This document shows positions 53,235 through 62,213 of a stretch of 64,000 nucleotides of DNA, piece after piece; position 1 is the first letter of the stretch; each line of letters opens with the position of its first letter. A program made the position numbers and the translations under genes. Source of the stretch: Agrilactobacillus fermenti (GTDB lineage Bacteria; Bacillota; Bacilli; Lactobacillales; Lactobacillaceae); NCBI RefSeq assembly GCF_021030645.1, contig NZ_JACGCJ010000006.1:1-64000 (forward strand), read 5' to 3'. Below the pieces are notes generated by a model. The model worked only from the letters and a program-made list of their open reading frames with translations. It ran no database searches and was not told the origin of the DNA.

Positions 53235-54191
53235 TTAAACAAATCTCCCTGCATCAGATAAAAGTTGATCTGCTTGACCAACTACTTCTTGAATGATTTC
53301 TGCAGCTGGTTGTACTTTTTTGACCATACCGGCAATTTCACCAGCCATAAATGAGCCGGTTTCTTTGTCGCCTTCTTGGACAGCACGGCGCAAACTACCA
53401 TTGCCTAATTCGTCTAATTTAGCAAAATCAGGTTCCGGTTTTTGAGCTTCTGCTTTTTCTAACTTCAGGAATTTCTTACTCATTTTATTCTTCAAAACGC
53501 GTACCGGTGAGCCTGCAAAACGTCCAGTTACTTGCGTATCAATATCTTTAGCCTTGATGACAGCTTTTTTATAATTCTCATGAATATTGGTTTCGCTGGC
53601 TGCTAAAAAGCGTGTGCCCATTTGAACACCAGCTGCACCTAGCATAAAGGCAGCAGCCACACCACGACCGTCGCCAATCCCACCAGCAGCAAAAACTGGA
53701 ATGTCCACAGCGTCAACAACTTGTGGTACTAACGGCAATGTCGCCAATTGACCAATATGACCACCAGACTCGCCGCCTTCAGCGACAACGCCGTCCACAC
53801 CGATGCGAGCCATCATTCGGGCTAAAGCAACAGAGGGCACAACTGGGACAACTTTACTGCCTGCCGCCTTAAAATCATCTATGTATTTCCCCGGATTACC
53901 AGCACCCGTCGTCACAACTGGGACATGAGCTTTGAGAACAACTTCAATAACTTCTTCAACAAAGGGCGACATGAGCATGACATTGACACCAAACGGCTTG
54001 TCCGTTAATGAACGTGCCACTTTGATCTGTTCAGCCACAACGGCTCCTGGTGCATTTCCAGCGCCGATAATGCCTAACCCACCGCCATTTGAAACAGCAG
54101 CAGCTAATTGACCATCAGCGACCCAGGCCATGCCACCTTGGATGATAGGATACTTAATGCCAAGTTCTTGAAAAAATGGCGTAGCTTTCAT
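53235..54191 (-). CDS. fabK: Enoyl-ACP reductase II (FMN type)
   Basis: The 318-aa TIM-barrel flavoprotein contains YPIIQGGMAWVADGQLAAAVSNGGGLGIIG, then VVAEGGESGGHIG and PVFAAGGIGDGRGVAAAFMLGA, the phosphate/FMN loop of FabK and nitronate-monooxygenase relatives. Its place in the fab cluster favours FabK. It performs the last reduction of the cycle and makes a FabI unnecessary here. Confidence 0.95.
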   Translation of the reverse strand: MKATPFFQELGIKYPIIQGGMAWVADGQLAAAVSNGGGLGIIGAGNAPGAVVAEQIKVARSLTDKPFGVNVMLMSPFVEEVIEVVLKAHVPVVTTGAGNPGKYIDDFKAAGSKVVPVVPSVALARMMARIGVDGVVAEGGESGGHIGQLATLPLVPQVVDAVDIPVFAAGGIGDGRGVAAAFMLGAAGVQMGTRFLAASETNIHENYKKAVIKAKDIDTQVTGRFAGSPVRVLKNKMSKKFLKLEKAEAQKPEPDFAKLDELGNGSLRRAVQEGDKETGSFMAGEIAGMVKKVQPAAEIIQEVVGQADQLLSDAGRFV

Positions 54192-54208
54192 TACTTCAGG
54201 CTCCTTAA

Positions 54209-54445
54209 TTAAGCTTGTTTTTCGACAAATTCAACGAGATCTTTAACCGTATCGATGCCCTCTTCAGCTTCGATTTTAACGTCAAATTCATCTTCGATTT
54301 CGTTGATAATTTCAAAGATATCTAAGCTGTCAGCATCAAAGTCGTTTTTAAAATTAGATTCCATCTTAACTTCTTCAGGTTCTTTATCTAATTGATCTGC
54401 AATGATTTCTTGAATTTTTTTGAATGTTTCTTCGTTGTTAGCCAT
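54209..54445 (-). CDS. acpP: Acyl carrier protein
   Basis: The 78-aa acidic four-helix protein has the phosphopantetheine serine in DADSLDIFE (Ser40). It carries growing acyl chains. GATGG precedes the ATG, 32 bp after fabH. Length and charge are typical. Confidence 0.97.
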   Translation of the reverse strand: MANNEETFKKIQEIIADQLDKEPEEVKMESNFKNDFDADSLDIFEIINEIEDEFDVKIEAEEGIDTVKDLVEFVEKQA

Positions 54446-54477
54446 GTTTAATTACCATCCTTAATTTAATTTGTTTG

Positions 54478-55455
54478 TTAAAATTTAATAATTTCAGTAC
54501 CCAATGTTAGGCCACCACCAAAGCCACTTAAAGCAATGGTGTCACCGCGTTTGATCTTACCAGCAGCATTTAATTCATCTAATAAGATTGGCACACTGGC
54601 AGCAGATGTATTCCCATAATTAGCAATATTCATAGGAAACTTCTCGATTGGTTGTCCTAATCGTTTGGCGATACTCTCAACAATTCGATAGTTGGCTTGA
54701 TGCAAGACGAATAAGTCAATCTGATCTAAAGTTAAATCCGCTTGTGCTAAAGCACGTTCGATTGACTTCGGAACATTACGTGTTGCAAAGGCATAGACGG
54801 CACGACCATCCATCGTGACCCATTTTCCAGGATTATCAGCGGTTGCCCCATCATTAAATGGCGACTCGTTAGTCGTTCCGGCCATAGTGATCTTATCACC
54901 AAGGTCACCCATACTTAACAGATCTTCACCTAGGAACATATTGCCAGCGGCAGCATCCTTTTCTACCAAAACACCACCAGCGCCATCGCCAAACAGCACA
55001 GCAGTCGTCCGATCAGACCAGTCTGTATATTTGGATAATACCTCAGCGCCAATTAAAATGCCCTTCTTATATGTAGGATTTGTAAATAGGCCACGCAATA
55101 CGCTCATCCCATAAATAAAGCCGGAACAAGCGGCATTAAGGTCAAATACAAAAGCTTTACTGGCACCAATTGCCTTTTGTACTTCAGCAGCAGCGGTTGG
55201 CACAGCTTCAGAAGCACTGGCAGTCGCAACGATAATAAAATCAATATCTGCACCAGAAATGCCACCTTTTTGGATCAATTCATTGGCAACATTGACTACC
55301 AAATCCGTGGTATCTTCATCAGTGACAACGTGGCGCTGCCGAATACCGGTTCTCGTTCGGATCCATTCATCGTTTGTATCCATCATTTTAGACAAGTCAT
55401 CATTCGTGACGACTTTGCTTGGTACATAATGTGCTGTTTGGGTGATTTTTAGCAA
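54478..55455 (-). CDS. fabH: 3-oxoacyl-ACP synthase III
   Basis: The enzyme of about 325 aa starts the cycle by condensing acyl-CoA with malonyl-ACP. The triad is visible: Cys in NAACSGFIYG near residue 112, His in VLHQANYRIVE near 248, Asn in ANYGNTSAASVP. The TTG at 55455 lies six bases after GGAAGGG; the longer frame has no ribosome binding site. Its primer choice (acetyl- or branched acyl-CoA) matters because oxo-acid dehydrogenase genes share the operon. Confidence 0.96.
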   Translation of the reverse strand: MLKITQTAHYVPSKVVTNDDLSKMMDTNDEWIRTRTGIRQRHVVTDEDTTDLVVNVANELIQKGGISGADIDFIIVATASASEAVPTAAAEVQKAIGASKAFVFDLNAACSGFIYGMSVLRGLFTNPTYKKGILIGAEVLSKYTDWSDRTTAVLFGDGAGGVLVEKDAAAGNMFLGEDLLSMGDLGDKITMAGTTNESPFNDGATADNPGKWVTMDGRAVYAFATRNVPKSIERALAQADLTLDQIDLFVLHQANYRIVESIAKRLGQPIEKFPMNIANYGNTSAASVPILLDELNAAGKIKRGDTIALSGFGGGLTLGTEIIKF

Positions 55456-55482
55456 GATTGTCCCTTCCTTTATCTGCAATGT

Positions 55483-55941
55483 TTAGTTGGCAACTAAGCG
55501 CCGATCACGCTCTAAAAACTCGATCAAATTATCAACTGCTCGCTCGATCAAACTGACTTCTGAAGTTGAGAAACCGTTTAAAAACGAAGTAACCATTTTA
55601 TTGTGAAACTCAGCGTGTAGGCGGTAAACACAGCGGCCCTTACGCGTCAAACCAAGACGAACGATGCGCCGATCTGTACTGCCTTGTGCACGTTGTACAT
55701 AACCTTTACGGACCAAATTATGAATCGTAGCCGTCAGTGTTCCCGGACGTACGGATAATTCTCGGGAAACTTCTGAGCTGGTCTTATGCTGATGCAAAGA
55801 AATCGCATTGATCGTATGGATTTCCTTGATTGACAGGTCACTAAAGGGCCCCGTTTTTAGTGCTTGTTCCTCAATCGTCAAAATATCTCGATAAGCTTTT
55901 ACCAGTTTATCGTTGATCCGCTTCTCAATTTCATTGGACAC
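55483..55941 (-). CDS. fabT: FabT, MarR-family regulator of fatty acid genes
   Basis: The winged-helix protein of about 152 aa has SLHQHKTSSEVSRELSVRPGTLTATIHNLVRKGYV (recognition helix) and a wing with STDRRIVRLGLT. In streptococci and relatives FabT with acyl-ACP represses the fab operon. The GTG at 55941 follows AAAGGTGG and overlaps fabZ by 11 bp. A palindrome at 56388-56410 is the likely operator, giving autoregulation. Confidence 0.92.
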   Translation of the reverse strand: MSNEIEKRINDKLVKAYRDILTIEEQALKTGPFSDLSIKEIHTINAISLHQHKTSSEVSRELSVRPGTLTATIHNLVRKGYVQRAQGSTDRRIVRLGLTRKGRCVYRLHAEFHNKMVTSFLNGFSTSEVSLIERAVDNLIEFLERDRRLVAN

Positions 55942-56371
55942 TAGGGTGACCACCTTTGACTGCAAAAATAATCTTTGCTTGACATGCTTTTTGATCTGCC
56001 AAAAAGACAATGCCTTTGAAAGTCAATGTCTGTGTCGTACGCTCGACCAACTGCACATCATAGGTAAGTTCACTTCCGGGCGCAACCGTTTTGCGGAATT
56101 TCACTCGACTCAAAGCCTGCAGTGTGACATCTAAATCAGGTGCCTCGAGTTTTAAAAATAACCGCGTTGACTGCTGTAGGCCTTCGACCAGTAACACACC
56201 TGGCACAACTGGCTCACTAGGAAAATGGCCTTGAAAATAAGGCGCATCTTCTGAAATGAATTGATGTGCCACAATATGTTGTGCATCCGTCTCCAGAACC
56301 TGATCTACCATCAACTGCTCATGTTGCTCTGGAATCAGCTTCGTGATCTCCGTTGTTGAGAGTTTAGCCAC
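55931..56371 (-). CDS. fabZ: 3-hydroxyacyl-ACP dehydratase (first FabZ/FabN-like)
   Basis: The hotdog-fold protein of about 146 aa has the catalytic His in FQGHFPSEPVVPGVLLVEGLQQ and the Glu in the same block. GTG at 56371 follows AGGAGG by seven bases. It is the first gene of the operon, next to fabT. In enterococci a paralogue (FabN) also isomerises the double bond to make unsaturated fatty acids; with a second copy at 49077 such a division of labour is possible. Confidence 0.93.
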   Translation of the reverse strand: MAKLSTTEITKLIPEQHEQLMVDQVLETDAQHIVAHQFISEDAPYFQGHFPSEPVVPGVLLVEGLQQSTRLFLKLEAPDLDVTLQALSRVKFRKTVAPGSELTYDVQLVERTTQTLTFKGIVFLADQKACQAKIIFAVKGGHPSVQ

Positions 56372-56387
56372 AGATAAACCTCCTAAA

Positions 56388-56449
56388 ATTATTTCAATCA
56401 TCAAAATAATTGACTAGCAAATAGTACCCTTATCAATAAAAGTTGTCAA
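56388..56449 (-). promoter_or_regulatory. fab operon promoter and FabT-like operator
   Basis: TTGACA (56444-56449) and TACTAT (56421-56426) are 17 bp apart, a strong promoter. At 56388-56410 arms ATTATTT/AAATAAT flank TGATGATTG, giving ATTTTGATGATTGAAAT in the centre, similar to FabT sites (TTTGATTATCAAA type). It lies in the early transcript region just before the ribosome binding site. Confidence 0.75.
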
Positions 56450-56461
56450 ATTTCACTGTAT

Positions 56462-57160
56462 TCAAACGATCATTTTCACGGCCATTTCCAAAGCTGGTTC
56501 ATTCTTTCGATGGGGAAAAATAACGCGGTAGCCTTGTGACTTAATAACTTGTGCGCTGCGGTGATTTAAGGTGACAAAGATGGCAGTAATATCTGGTTCC
56601 AGAGCAATAATTTTTTCAAAAGCCGGCAGATCAGATATCAAAATATGTGTGTAGTGCTTGGTTCGCAACAGACGTCTTAAATTCGTACTCGTTTCATAAC
56701 TTATATGATAGAAATAAGTTGTTAAGGCTTGCCAGTTCGGCTTATTTAAATTCAGCGGGTGATATTTCCTTGAAATATCTGACCGCAACCATAAAACGGC
56801 CTCATCCGCAAACATGCGAGCGCGCAACATAGTCGCTAATGAATCTTGTTGCTCACTGCGGCTTAAGATCACTGTATTGAATCCTTGTTTACGTGCAAAG
56901 GTTTCAATTATTGGACTGGTGGTCGCGATCTTAGGTTTGACCGACCGTTTTTGAAAAAATGGCGCAACCGCTTCTAAAGCATAACGGTTCGTGACTGCCA
57001 ACATGTCTGCTTGGTAAAGTTGATTGATAGCCTTCTGGTGTAAATGCACCGGCTTTAATTCATGTAAATTCACAAAATCTGCCTGTGCTAATAACAGCTC
57101 TGTCAGCAATTTTGGCGGCAGACTCATTTGGGGACGCGTCACTAGAATTCTTGGTGCCAT
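56462..57160 (-). CDS. HemD-like (uroporphyrinogen-III synthase fold) protein
   Basis: The 232-aa protein starts PRILVTRPQMSLPPKLLTELLLAQADFVNL and has ADMLAVTNRYALEAVAPFF near residue 55 (HemD: FTSxNAV), KIATTSPIIETFARKQGF, and ILISDLPAFEKII near 170, matching the two-lobed HemD layout. The Ser/Thr-Asn pattern is weaker than in true HemD. No other haem gene is nearby, so it may be an orphan relative. AAGGAG precedes the ATG. Confidence 0.6.
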   Translation of the reverse strand: MAPRILVTRPQMSLPPKLLTELLLAQADFVNLHELKPVHLHQKAINQLYQADMLAVTNRYALEAVAPFFQKRSVKPKIATTSPIIETFARKQGFNTVILSRSEQQDSLATMLRARMFADEAVLWLRSDISRKYHPLNLNKPNWQALTTYFYHISYETSTNLRRLLRTKHYTHILISDLPAFEKIIALEPDITAIFVTLNHRSAQVIKSQGYRVIFPHRKNEPALEMAVKMIV

Positions 57161-57256
57161 ATCTACTCCTTAATTATCAAACCAGATTTCAAACCGAATA
57201 TCATAGGAATAATAATAGCATAATTTTCATGTAAACACCGCAAAGCCGAGGTATAT

Positions 57257-57311
57257 TTGACTTTAAATGCAAATGGGCGGACAATATCACTTTAATTGTT
57301 CGTATGCGAAC
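57257..57311 (+). promoter_or_regulatory. Promoter and operator of the MarR-MFS pair
   Basis: TTGACT (57257-57262) and GACAAT (57280-57285) are 17 bp apart. A perfect inverted repeat GTTCG-TATG-CGAAC at 57298-57311 lies just past the predicted start and is a likely autoregulatory MarR site. Confidence 0.65.
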
Positions 57312-57331
57312 CATTTGAAAAAGGAGGCCGT

Positions 57332-57775
57332 ATGACTCAAAAACAAATTGAATTGCTTCAAAAAGTGCTATCACAAAATCGCCAGCTTCGCCGCGTGACC
57401 CGTCAGCTATCAGCTCAAGTTGCTAATAAGCGGCAAGTCACTTACACCCAGCTATTGACCTTAGAGATTCTCAAGACACATCCCGGCTTAAATTTGAATG
57501 AATTAGCCGCCCAGCTGCATCTGTCAAAAAGTTCGGTTTCCGGAATTGTTGATCGACTGCTGAAAAATAAGCTGATTTATAAGCAAAAAAAAATTGCCGA
57601 TCAACGACAACTGACCTTGCATCTAACCCAAACAGGCTCCAAACTCGCCATTTCAGCTTACGCCGAATTTTATGAGCAATTAACAGCTTTATTAGACTTA
57701 GATACGGAAGAATTAGAACAGTACTTAACGATTCAATTAAAAATTATAAAAAAACTGGAGGCGGTTTATCAATGA
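57332..57775 (+). CDS. MarR-family transcriptional regulator
   Basis: The regulator of about 147 aa has recognition region LNELAAQLHLSKSSVSGIVDRLLKNKLI and wing KIADQRQLTLHLT. The ATG at 57332 has AAAGGAGG four bases upstream; the longer frame is unlikely. Its stop overlaps the MFS gene (ATGA), so repressor and pump form one operon, probably autoregulated through the palindrome upstream. Confidence 0.9.
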   Translation: MTQKQIELLQKVLSQNRQLRRVTRQLSAQVANKRQVTYTQLLTLEILKTHPGLNLNELAAQLHLSKSSVSGIVDRLLKNKLIYKQKKIADQRQLTLHLTQTGSKLAISAYAEFYEQLTALLDLDTEELEQYLTIQLKIIKKLEAVYQ

Positions 57776-59214
57776 ACATCACACGTCGTGACCGCAACAT
57801 TTTGTTGATCGTCATGATCGGAAACTTCTTAGGTTTCTTGAACCAAACTTTAATGAACGTCGCACTACCTAGTATTATGCGCGAATTTAGCATCTCTGCC
57901 AGCCAAGGTCAGTGGTTAGCTAACGGTTATATGTTGATCAATGGGGTCATGATCCCTTTGACAGCTTTTCTAATGAATCGCTTCAAAACTAAGCATCTTT
58001 ATTTGACCGCTATGACTATGTTTACTGTGGGTACTATTTTAGGCGGCCTAGCACCTCAATTCTGGATTTTAATTATGGGGCGCATGTTCCAAGCAGCTGG
58101 TACAGGCATTTTAATTCCTTTAATGAATGTTATTACGATGCGTATCTTTCCAATTGACCGTCGCGGTCGCGCCATGGGCTTTATCGGGTTAGCCATGAAC
58201 TTTGCGCCCGCCATTGGCCCTACCTTATCAGGCTATATTGTCACAAATTTCTCTTGGCGGTACTTGTTCTACATGGTCACACCTTTAGCTATTCTCGACG
58301 TGATTTTAGCCGCCTTTCTGTTACAAAACTACGGTGAAACTACTAAGCAACGGTTCGATATAGTTAGTATCAGCTTGTCTATTCTTGGTATGGGAAGCTT
58401 ATTAGCCGGACTGAGCAACGCTGGTGATGGCGACTGGCTCACTTGGTCGGTCATCGGCTTGATCTTCATTGGTGCAGCAATTATCTTTGCTTTCATCCGT
58501 TTGCAGTTGAAGCGGCCAGTGCCATTATTAAACTTCGACGTTTTCAAATATCGAAATTTCACACTAGGTGTGGTCACCAATATTTTTGTCATGATGGCAT
58601 TATATGGCGGCACTTTATTATTACCATTATTTATTCAAAATGTTCAGAATCAGTCGGCTCAGATTTCTGGGCTCGTGCTTTTACCAGGTGCCATTATTAC
58701 GGCAATCATGTCGCCGATTTCTGGTAATCTCTATGATCGGTATGGCGCCAAATATCTTAGTTTTAGTGGTTTGCTTGTCTTAGCAGTCAGTACTTTCCTA
58801 TTCGCAAACTTAAAACAAAATACCAGTATTCCTTATATCATTATCAGTCAATCGGTGCGCAGTTTAGCAATTGGTTTGGTCACAATGCCACTGCAAACTG
58901 AAGCACTTAATGCCTTACCTCGAGAACTGATTCCCCACGGATCAGCGATGTACACCACGATCCGCCAAGTTTCTGGTTCGGTTGGCACAGCTAGTTTGAT
59001 TACGGTGATGAGTCTTGTTGCGCGCACAAACACCACGCGTCTAGGTGCTCGCTTAGCCCAACTGCATGGGATCAATATCGCGTATGCCGTTTGCGGCGTA
59101 TTAGCGATTGTCGGCGCGTTTTGTGCTTTGAAGTTGACCCCACGCAATAAACAGCCCCGCTTTCCGGACACCGTTGAGCACAAAGATCTTCATGCGTCCA
59201 CACCCGTTGACTAA
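57772..59214 (+). CDS. DHA2-family multidrug MFS transporter (14 TM)
   Basis: The 480-aa protein is like the pump at 11295: NFLGFLNQTLMNVALPSIMREF in helix 1, QWLANGYMLINGVMIPLTAFLMNRFKTKHLY, GRMFQAAGTGILIPLMNV and motif C GLAMNFAPAIGPTLSGYIV. It is co-transcribed with its MarR partner. Likely proton-driven drug export; the substrate is not defined. Confidence 0.92.
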   Translation: MNITRRDRNILLIVMIGNFLGFLNQTLMNVALPSIMREFSISASQGQWLANGYMLINGVMIPLTAFLMNRFKTKHLYLTAMTMFTVGTILGGLAPQFWILIMGRMFQAAGTGILIPLMNVITMRIFPIDRRGRAMGFIGLAMNFAPAIGPTLSGYIVTNFSWRYLFYMVTPLAILDVILAAFLLQNYGETTKQRFDIVSISLSILGMGSLLAGLSNAGDGDWLTWSVIGLIFIGAAIIFAFIRLQLKRPVPLLNFDVFKYRNFTLGVVTNIFVMMALYGGTLLLPLFIQNVQNQSAQISGLVLLPGAIITAIMSPISGNLYDRYGAKYLSFSGLLVLAVSTFLFANLKQNTSIPYIIISQSVRSLAIGLVTMPLQTEALNALPRELIPHGSAMYTTIRQVSGSVGTASLITVMSLVARTNTTRLGARLAQLHGINIAYAVCGVLAIVGAFCALKLTPRNKQPRFPDTVEHKDLHASTPVD

Positions 59215-59286
59215 TTGGATTGCTTCCACTTATTAAATTGAGTAAATTAGTAGTAACCAAATAATTTAACAAAGGATGCGACCACT

Positions 59287-59535
59287 GTGGCTGATAAAAA
59301 AACTTTAGCTGATTACGAAATTGATATTCCAAAAGTTTCTCAACTTTTACAAGAGGATGCCGATGTCCAAGCCTTTTTTGATAGCCTAACTACCGGTTAT
59401 CAGCGTGAATGGGCGCGTTATATCTTTGGCGCTAAAGCAGAGGCAACCAAACAGCGCCATATTACCGATATGAAGATGATCTTAAAAGCAGGCTATAAGT
59501 CTAAACGGGCTTATGGCTCTCATCCCAAAGCCTAG
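59287..59535 (+). CDS. YdeI/OmdA-type small protein
   Basis: The 82-aa product matches the C-terminal domain of bacteriocin-protection YdeI/OmpD-associated proteins: FFDSLTTGYQREWARYIFGAKAEATKQRHITDMKMIL. The N-terminal domain of longer members is absent. GTG start with AAAGGATG upstream. Function of the family is poorly known. Confidence 0.7.
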   Translation: MADKKTLADYEIDIPKVSQLLQEDADVQAFFDSLTTGYQREWARYIFGAKAEATKQRHITDMKMILKAGYKSKRAYGSHPKA

Positions 59536-59546
59536 GAGGGCCAAAT

Positions 59547-59816
59547 ATGAAAATTGTGATCACCGTTATTGGTCAAGATCAAATTGGTATTGTTGCCAAA
59601 GTCAGTCGTAAGCTGGCTGACTTAAAGGTCAATATTTTAGATATTTCCCAAACATTGATGCAAACGAACTTCACGATGATTTTGATGGGTGAAATAAAAA
59701 CAGATACGCCGAATCTAGCTCAGATCCAGACTGAATTGAAAGCGTTGGGCACTGAAATTGGCGTGGTGATCCGCGTGCAACGTTCAGAAGTCTTCGATGC
59801 GATTCAAAAGTTATAG
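59547..59816 (+). CDS. ACT-domain protein (UPF0237)
   Basis: The 89-aa single ACT domain starts VITVIGQDQIGIVAKVSRKLADLKVNILDISQTLM, the ligand-binding beta-alpha-beta turn. It is 12 bp upstream of the DUF711 gene; the two are usually paired in Gram-positive bacteria, where it probably senses an amino acid. GGAGGG precedes the ATG. Confidence 0.92.
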   Translation: MKIVITVIGQDQIGIVAKVSRKLADLKVNILDISQTLMQTNFTMILMGEIKTDTPNLAQIQTELKALGTEIGVVIRVQRSEVFDAIQKL

Positions 59817-59828
59817 GGGGGCATTCAC

Positions 59829-61172
59829 ATGGAGGAGAAACAAATCCTAGAGACCATCCAAATGGTCTCAGAAGAAAACCTAGATATTCGTACGATCACG
59901 ATGGGCATCTCTTTACTAGATTGTATTGATCCTAATGCTGAAGCAGCCGCTAGGAAAATCTACGATAAAATCACTCATTATGCCAAAAATTTAGTGCCTG
60001 TCGCTAAAGCGATTGAAATGGAATATGGGATTCCCATTGTCAACAAGCGTATCTCTGTTACGCCCATAGCTATTGTCGCCGGTGCTAGTGATGTCACAGA
60101 CGACACCATCTTTGCTAAAACTTTAGATCGAGCAGCTACAGAGCTCGGAGTAGATATCATCGGTGGTTTTTCTGCCTTGGTGCACAAAGGTTATACCAAA
60201 GGTGACCATCGCTTGATCCAATCTATCCCCCAAGCATTAAACGAAACGAGTCGTGTCTGCAGCTCTGTAAATATTGGCGCTACGCGTTCGGGCATCAATA
60301 TGGATGCTGTTCAAGAGATGGGCCGTGTCATCAAGCAGCTAGCTGAAATTGACCCAGTTAAGTGTATGAATTTAGTCGTCTTTGCCAATGCTGTTGAAGA
60401 CAATCCCTTTATGGCGGGGGCATTTCATGGAGTTGGTGAGGCTGATTGTGTGATCAATATGGGCGTTAGCGGTCCTGGTGTCGTTAAACATGCCCTGACG
60501 AAAATTAAGGGTGCTCCTTTTGATGTCGTTTCCGAAACCATCAAGAAGACAGCTTTTAAAGTCACCCGCATGGGTCAATTTGTCGGCACCCTTGCGGCCC
60601 AGCGTTTACATGTTCCTTTTGGGATTGTGGACCTCTCCTTAGCACCCACGCCAGCTAGAGGTGATTCTGTCGCTGAGATCTTAGAAGCGATGGGTTTGGA
60701 GAGTGTCGGTGCGGCTGGTACTACTGCTGCCTTGGCCCTGTTAAATGATGCCGTTAAAAAGGGCGGTGTCATGGCCTGTGAGCATGTGGGTGGGTTATCG
60801 GGCGCCTTCATTCCTGTTTCTGAAGATAGTGGGATGATTCAAGCCGTAACGAACCAACACCTCAACATTGAAAAGCTAGAAGCCATGACGGCCGTTTGTT
60901 CGGTGGGTCTGGATATGATTGCTGTTCCTGGCAATACACCTGCCGCAGTGATCAGCGGGATGATCGCTGATGAAGCTGCTATCGGTGTGATCAATAATAA
61001 ACCGACTGCTGTCCGTGTGATCCCAGCAACGGGTAAAGACGTTGGTGATGATATTAACTTCGGCGGTATCTTTGGCCATGCCCCTGTCATGGCGGTTAAT
61101 ACAAGTAGCCCCGCTGAGTTTATTGCCCGCGGCGGCCGCATACCCGCACCAATCCACTCGTTTAAGAATTAA
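59829..61172 (+). CDS. DUF711/UPF0210 family protein
   Basis: The 447-aa protein is well conserved in Firmicutes and archaea: [63 protein letters not shown]-like block (GVSGPGVV) and [16 protein letters not shown]. It is glycine/alanine-rich, cytosolic and related in fold to pyruvate formate-lyase-type barrels. Activity unknown. Paired with the ACT protein and closed by a terminator at 61188. Confidence 0.92.
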   Translation: MEEKQILETIQMVSEENLDIRTITMGISLLDCIDPNAEAAARKIYDKITHYAKNLVPVAKAIEMEYGIPIVNKRISVTPIAIVAGASDVTDDTIFAKTLDRAATELGVDIIGGFSALVHKGYTKGDHRLIQSIPQALNETSRVCSSVNIGATRSGINMDAVQEMGRVIKQLAEIDPVKCMNLVVFANAVEDNPFMAGAFHGVGEADCVINMGVSGPGVVKHALTKIKGAPFDVVSETIKKTAFKVTRMGQFVGTLAAQRLHVPFGIVDLSLAPTPARGDSVAEILEAMGLESVGAAGTTAALALLNDAVKKGGVMACEHVGGLSGAFIPVSEDSGMIQAVTNQHLNIEKLEAMTAVCSVGLDMIAVPGNTPAAVISGMIADEAAIGVINNKPTAVRVIPATGKDVGDDINFGGIFGHAPVMAVNTSSPAEFIARGGRIPAPIHSFKN

Positions 61173-61187
61173 GCGATCGAATAATAT

Positions 61188-61237
61188 AAAAATGCGTCAA
61201 CTTCAAACATATTATTGTCTGAAGTTGGCGCATTTTT
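61188..61237. terminator. Terminator after DUF711 gene
   Basis: AAAAATGCG-CAACTTCA pairs with TGAAGTTG-CGCATTTTT (one mismatch-like wobble) around a 14-nt loop. Confidence 0.9.
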
Positions 61238-61260
61238 ATATTACAAATAATTTAATTCTA

Positions 61261-61375
61261 AACGTGTTCCAAAAAGCAACGGCCTCTCCTAACATCGAAT
61301 TACTCAAATGGCAAAACCACCATTTGTCGCAATTCTTGTTAGTGCTCGGCCGCTGAACGCTTTTTGTCACACTCT
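61261..61375 (-). repeat. Intergenic hairpin repeat, single copy
   Basis: On the minus strand all four stems are kept: CAAAAAGC/GCTTTTTG, CTAAC/GTTAG, GAATTGC/GTAATTC (with one G-U) and AAATGG/CCATTT. It lies between the DUF711 terminator and the ribB stop. Confidence 0.88.
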
Positions 61376-61410
61376 GCATTTTTATGAGTTATATTTGAAA
61401 ACCAAACGTT

Positions 61411-62052
61411 TTAAGAAGCAGTCACGTTGGCTTGTTCACGTAAATAGTTTTTGATCTGATCAATTGTGATCATTGGCATATTCCAAGTTTTAGAGAATTC
61501 TGCTAAATCATCCCGGCGTGCCATTGTCCCATCTTCTTTAATGATCTCAATGATCGCGCCAACTGGTGCTTTACCACAAATTTTTGCTAAATCAACGGCA
61601 GCTTCTGTATGACCATCACGTTCTAGCACACCCTTTGGCTTGGCGATCAAAGGAAAGATGTGTCCTGGGTGATTAAAATGTGTTGGTTTGGCATCAGCAT
61701 CAGCTAAGTGACTGATCGTTGCTGCCCGGTCTGGTGCAGAAACACCTGTGGTTACCCCTGTCGCTTCGAATTCGCCATCTGTGGAAACGGTAAATGGCGT
61801 CAAGTTAGGGTCAGTGCTGTTATCTACCATCATCTTAAAACCAAGTTTTTCAGCAAGTTCAGCACTCACTGGTGCACATAACAATCCTTTTGCATGCGTG
61901 ATCATGAAGTTGATTGTTTCAGCTGTAATTCCTTCACCTAAAGCGACAATATCGCCTTCATTTTCACGATCTTCATTGTCTGCCAAAATAATCATCCCGC
62001 CATTTTTTAATGTTTCAAGTGCTACGTTGATATCTGCAAAAATATTTGCCAA
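61411..62052 (-). CDS. ribB: 3,4-dihydroxy-2-butanone 4-phosphate synthase
   Basis: This enzyme of about 213 aa makes the four-carbon unit of riboflavin from ribulose 5-phosphate. Seen are the acidic loop ILADNEDRENEGDIV, HAKGLLCAPVS, STDGEFEATGVTTGVSAPDRAATI and FNHPGHIFPLIAKPKGVLERDGHTEAAVDL. No GTP cyclohydrolase II domain is fused. TTG at 62052 is preferred (AGGAG upstream); GTG at 62064 overlaps that site. No other rib gene is visible and no FMN riboswitch precedes it. Confidence 0.93.
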   Translation of the reverse strand: MANIFADINVALETLKNGGMIILADNEDRENEGDIVALGEGITAETINFMITHAKGLLCAPVSAELAEKLGFKMMVDNSTDPNLTPFTVSTDGEFEATGVTTGVSAPDRAATISHLADADAKPTHFNHPGHIFPLIAKPKGVLERDGHTEAAVDLAKICGKAPVGAIIEIIKEDGTMARRDDLAEFSKTWNMPMITIDQIKNYLREQANVTAS

Positions 62053-62095
62053 TGTGATCCACACTCCTGAATGTTTTGGTAAACTAGATGGCCAT

Positions 62096-62193
62096 CGTTC
62101 GTTTACTCATTAAAAATAACTGATTTTCAGAAAAATGTCAACATATTATTCGAAATTAAACGAATATTATTTTATTTATTCTATTCGTTTGTT
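62096..62193 (-). promoter_or_regulatory. TTCGTTT-type repeated motifs upstream of ribB
   Basis: The heptamer TTCGTTT occurs at about 62098-62104 and 62185-62191, and its complement AAACGAA at about 62156-62162, in a very A+T-rich stretch. They may be operator half sites for ribB control. No protein is assigned. Confidence 0.35.
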
Positions 62194-62213
62194 TGTAAAT
62201 AAACAGAGATAAG

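Noticed and set aside
59829-61172. First thought to be a serine dehydratase subunit because of the ACT partner
   Set aside because: Sequence blocks fit DUF711/UPF0210; no L-serine dehydratase cysteine pattern is present.
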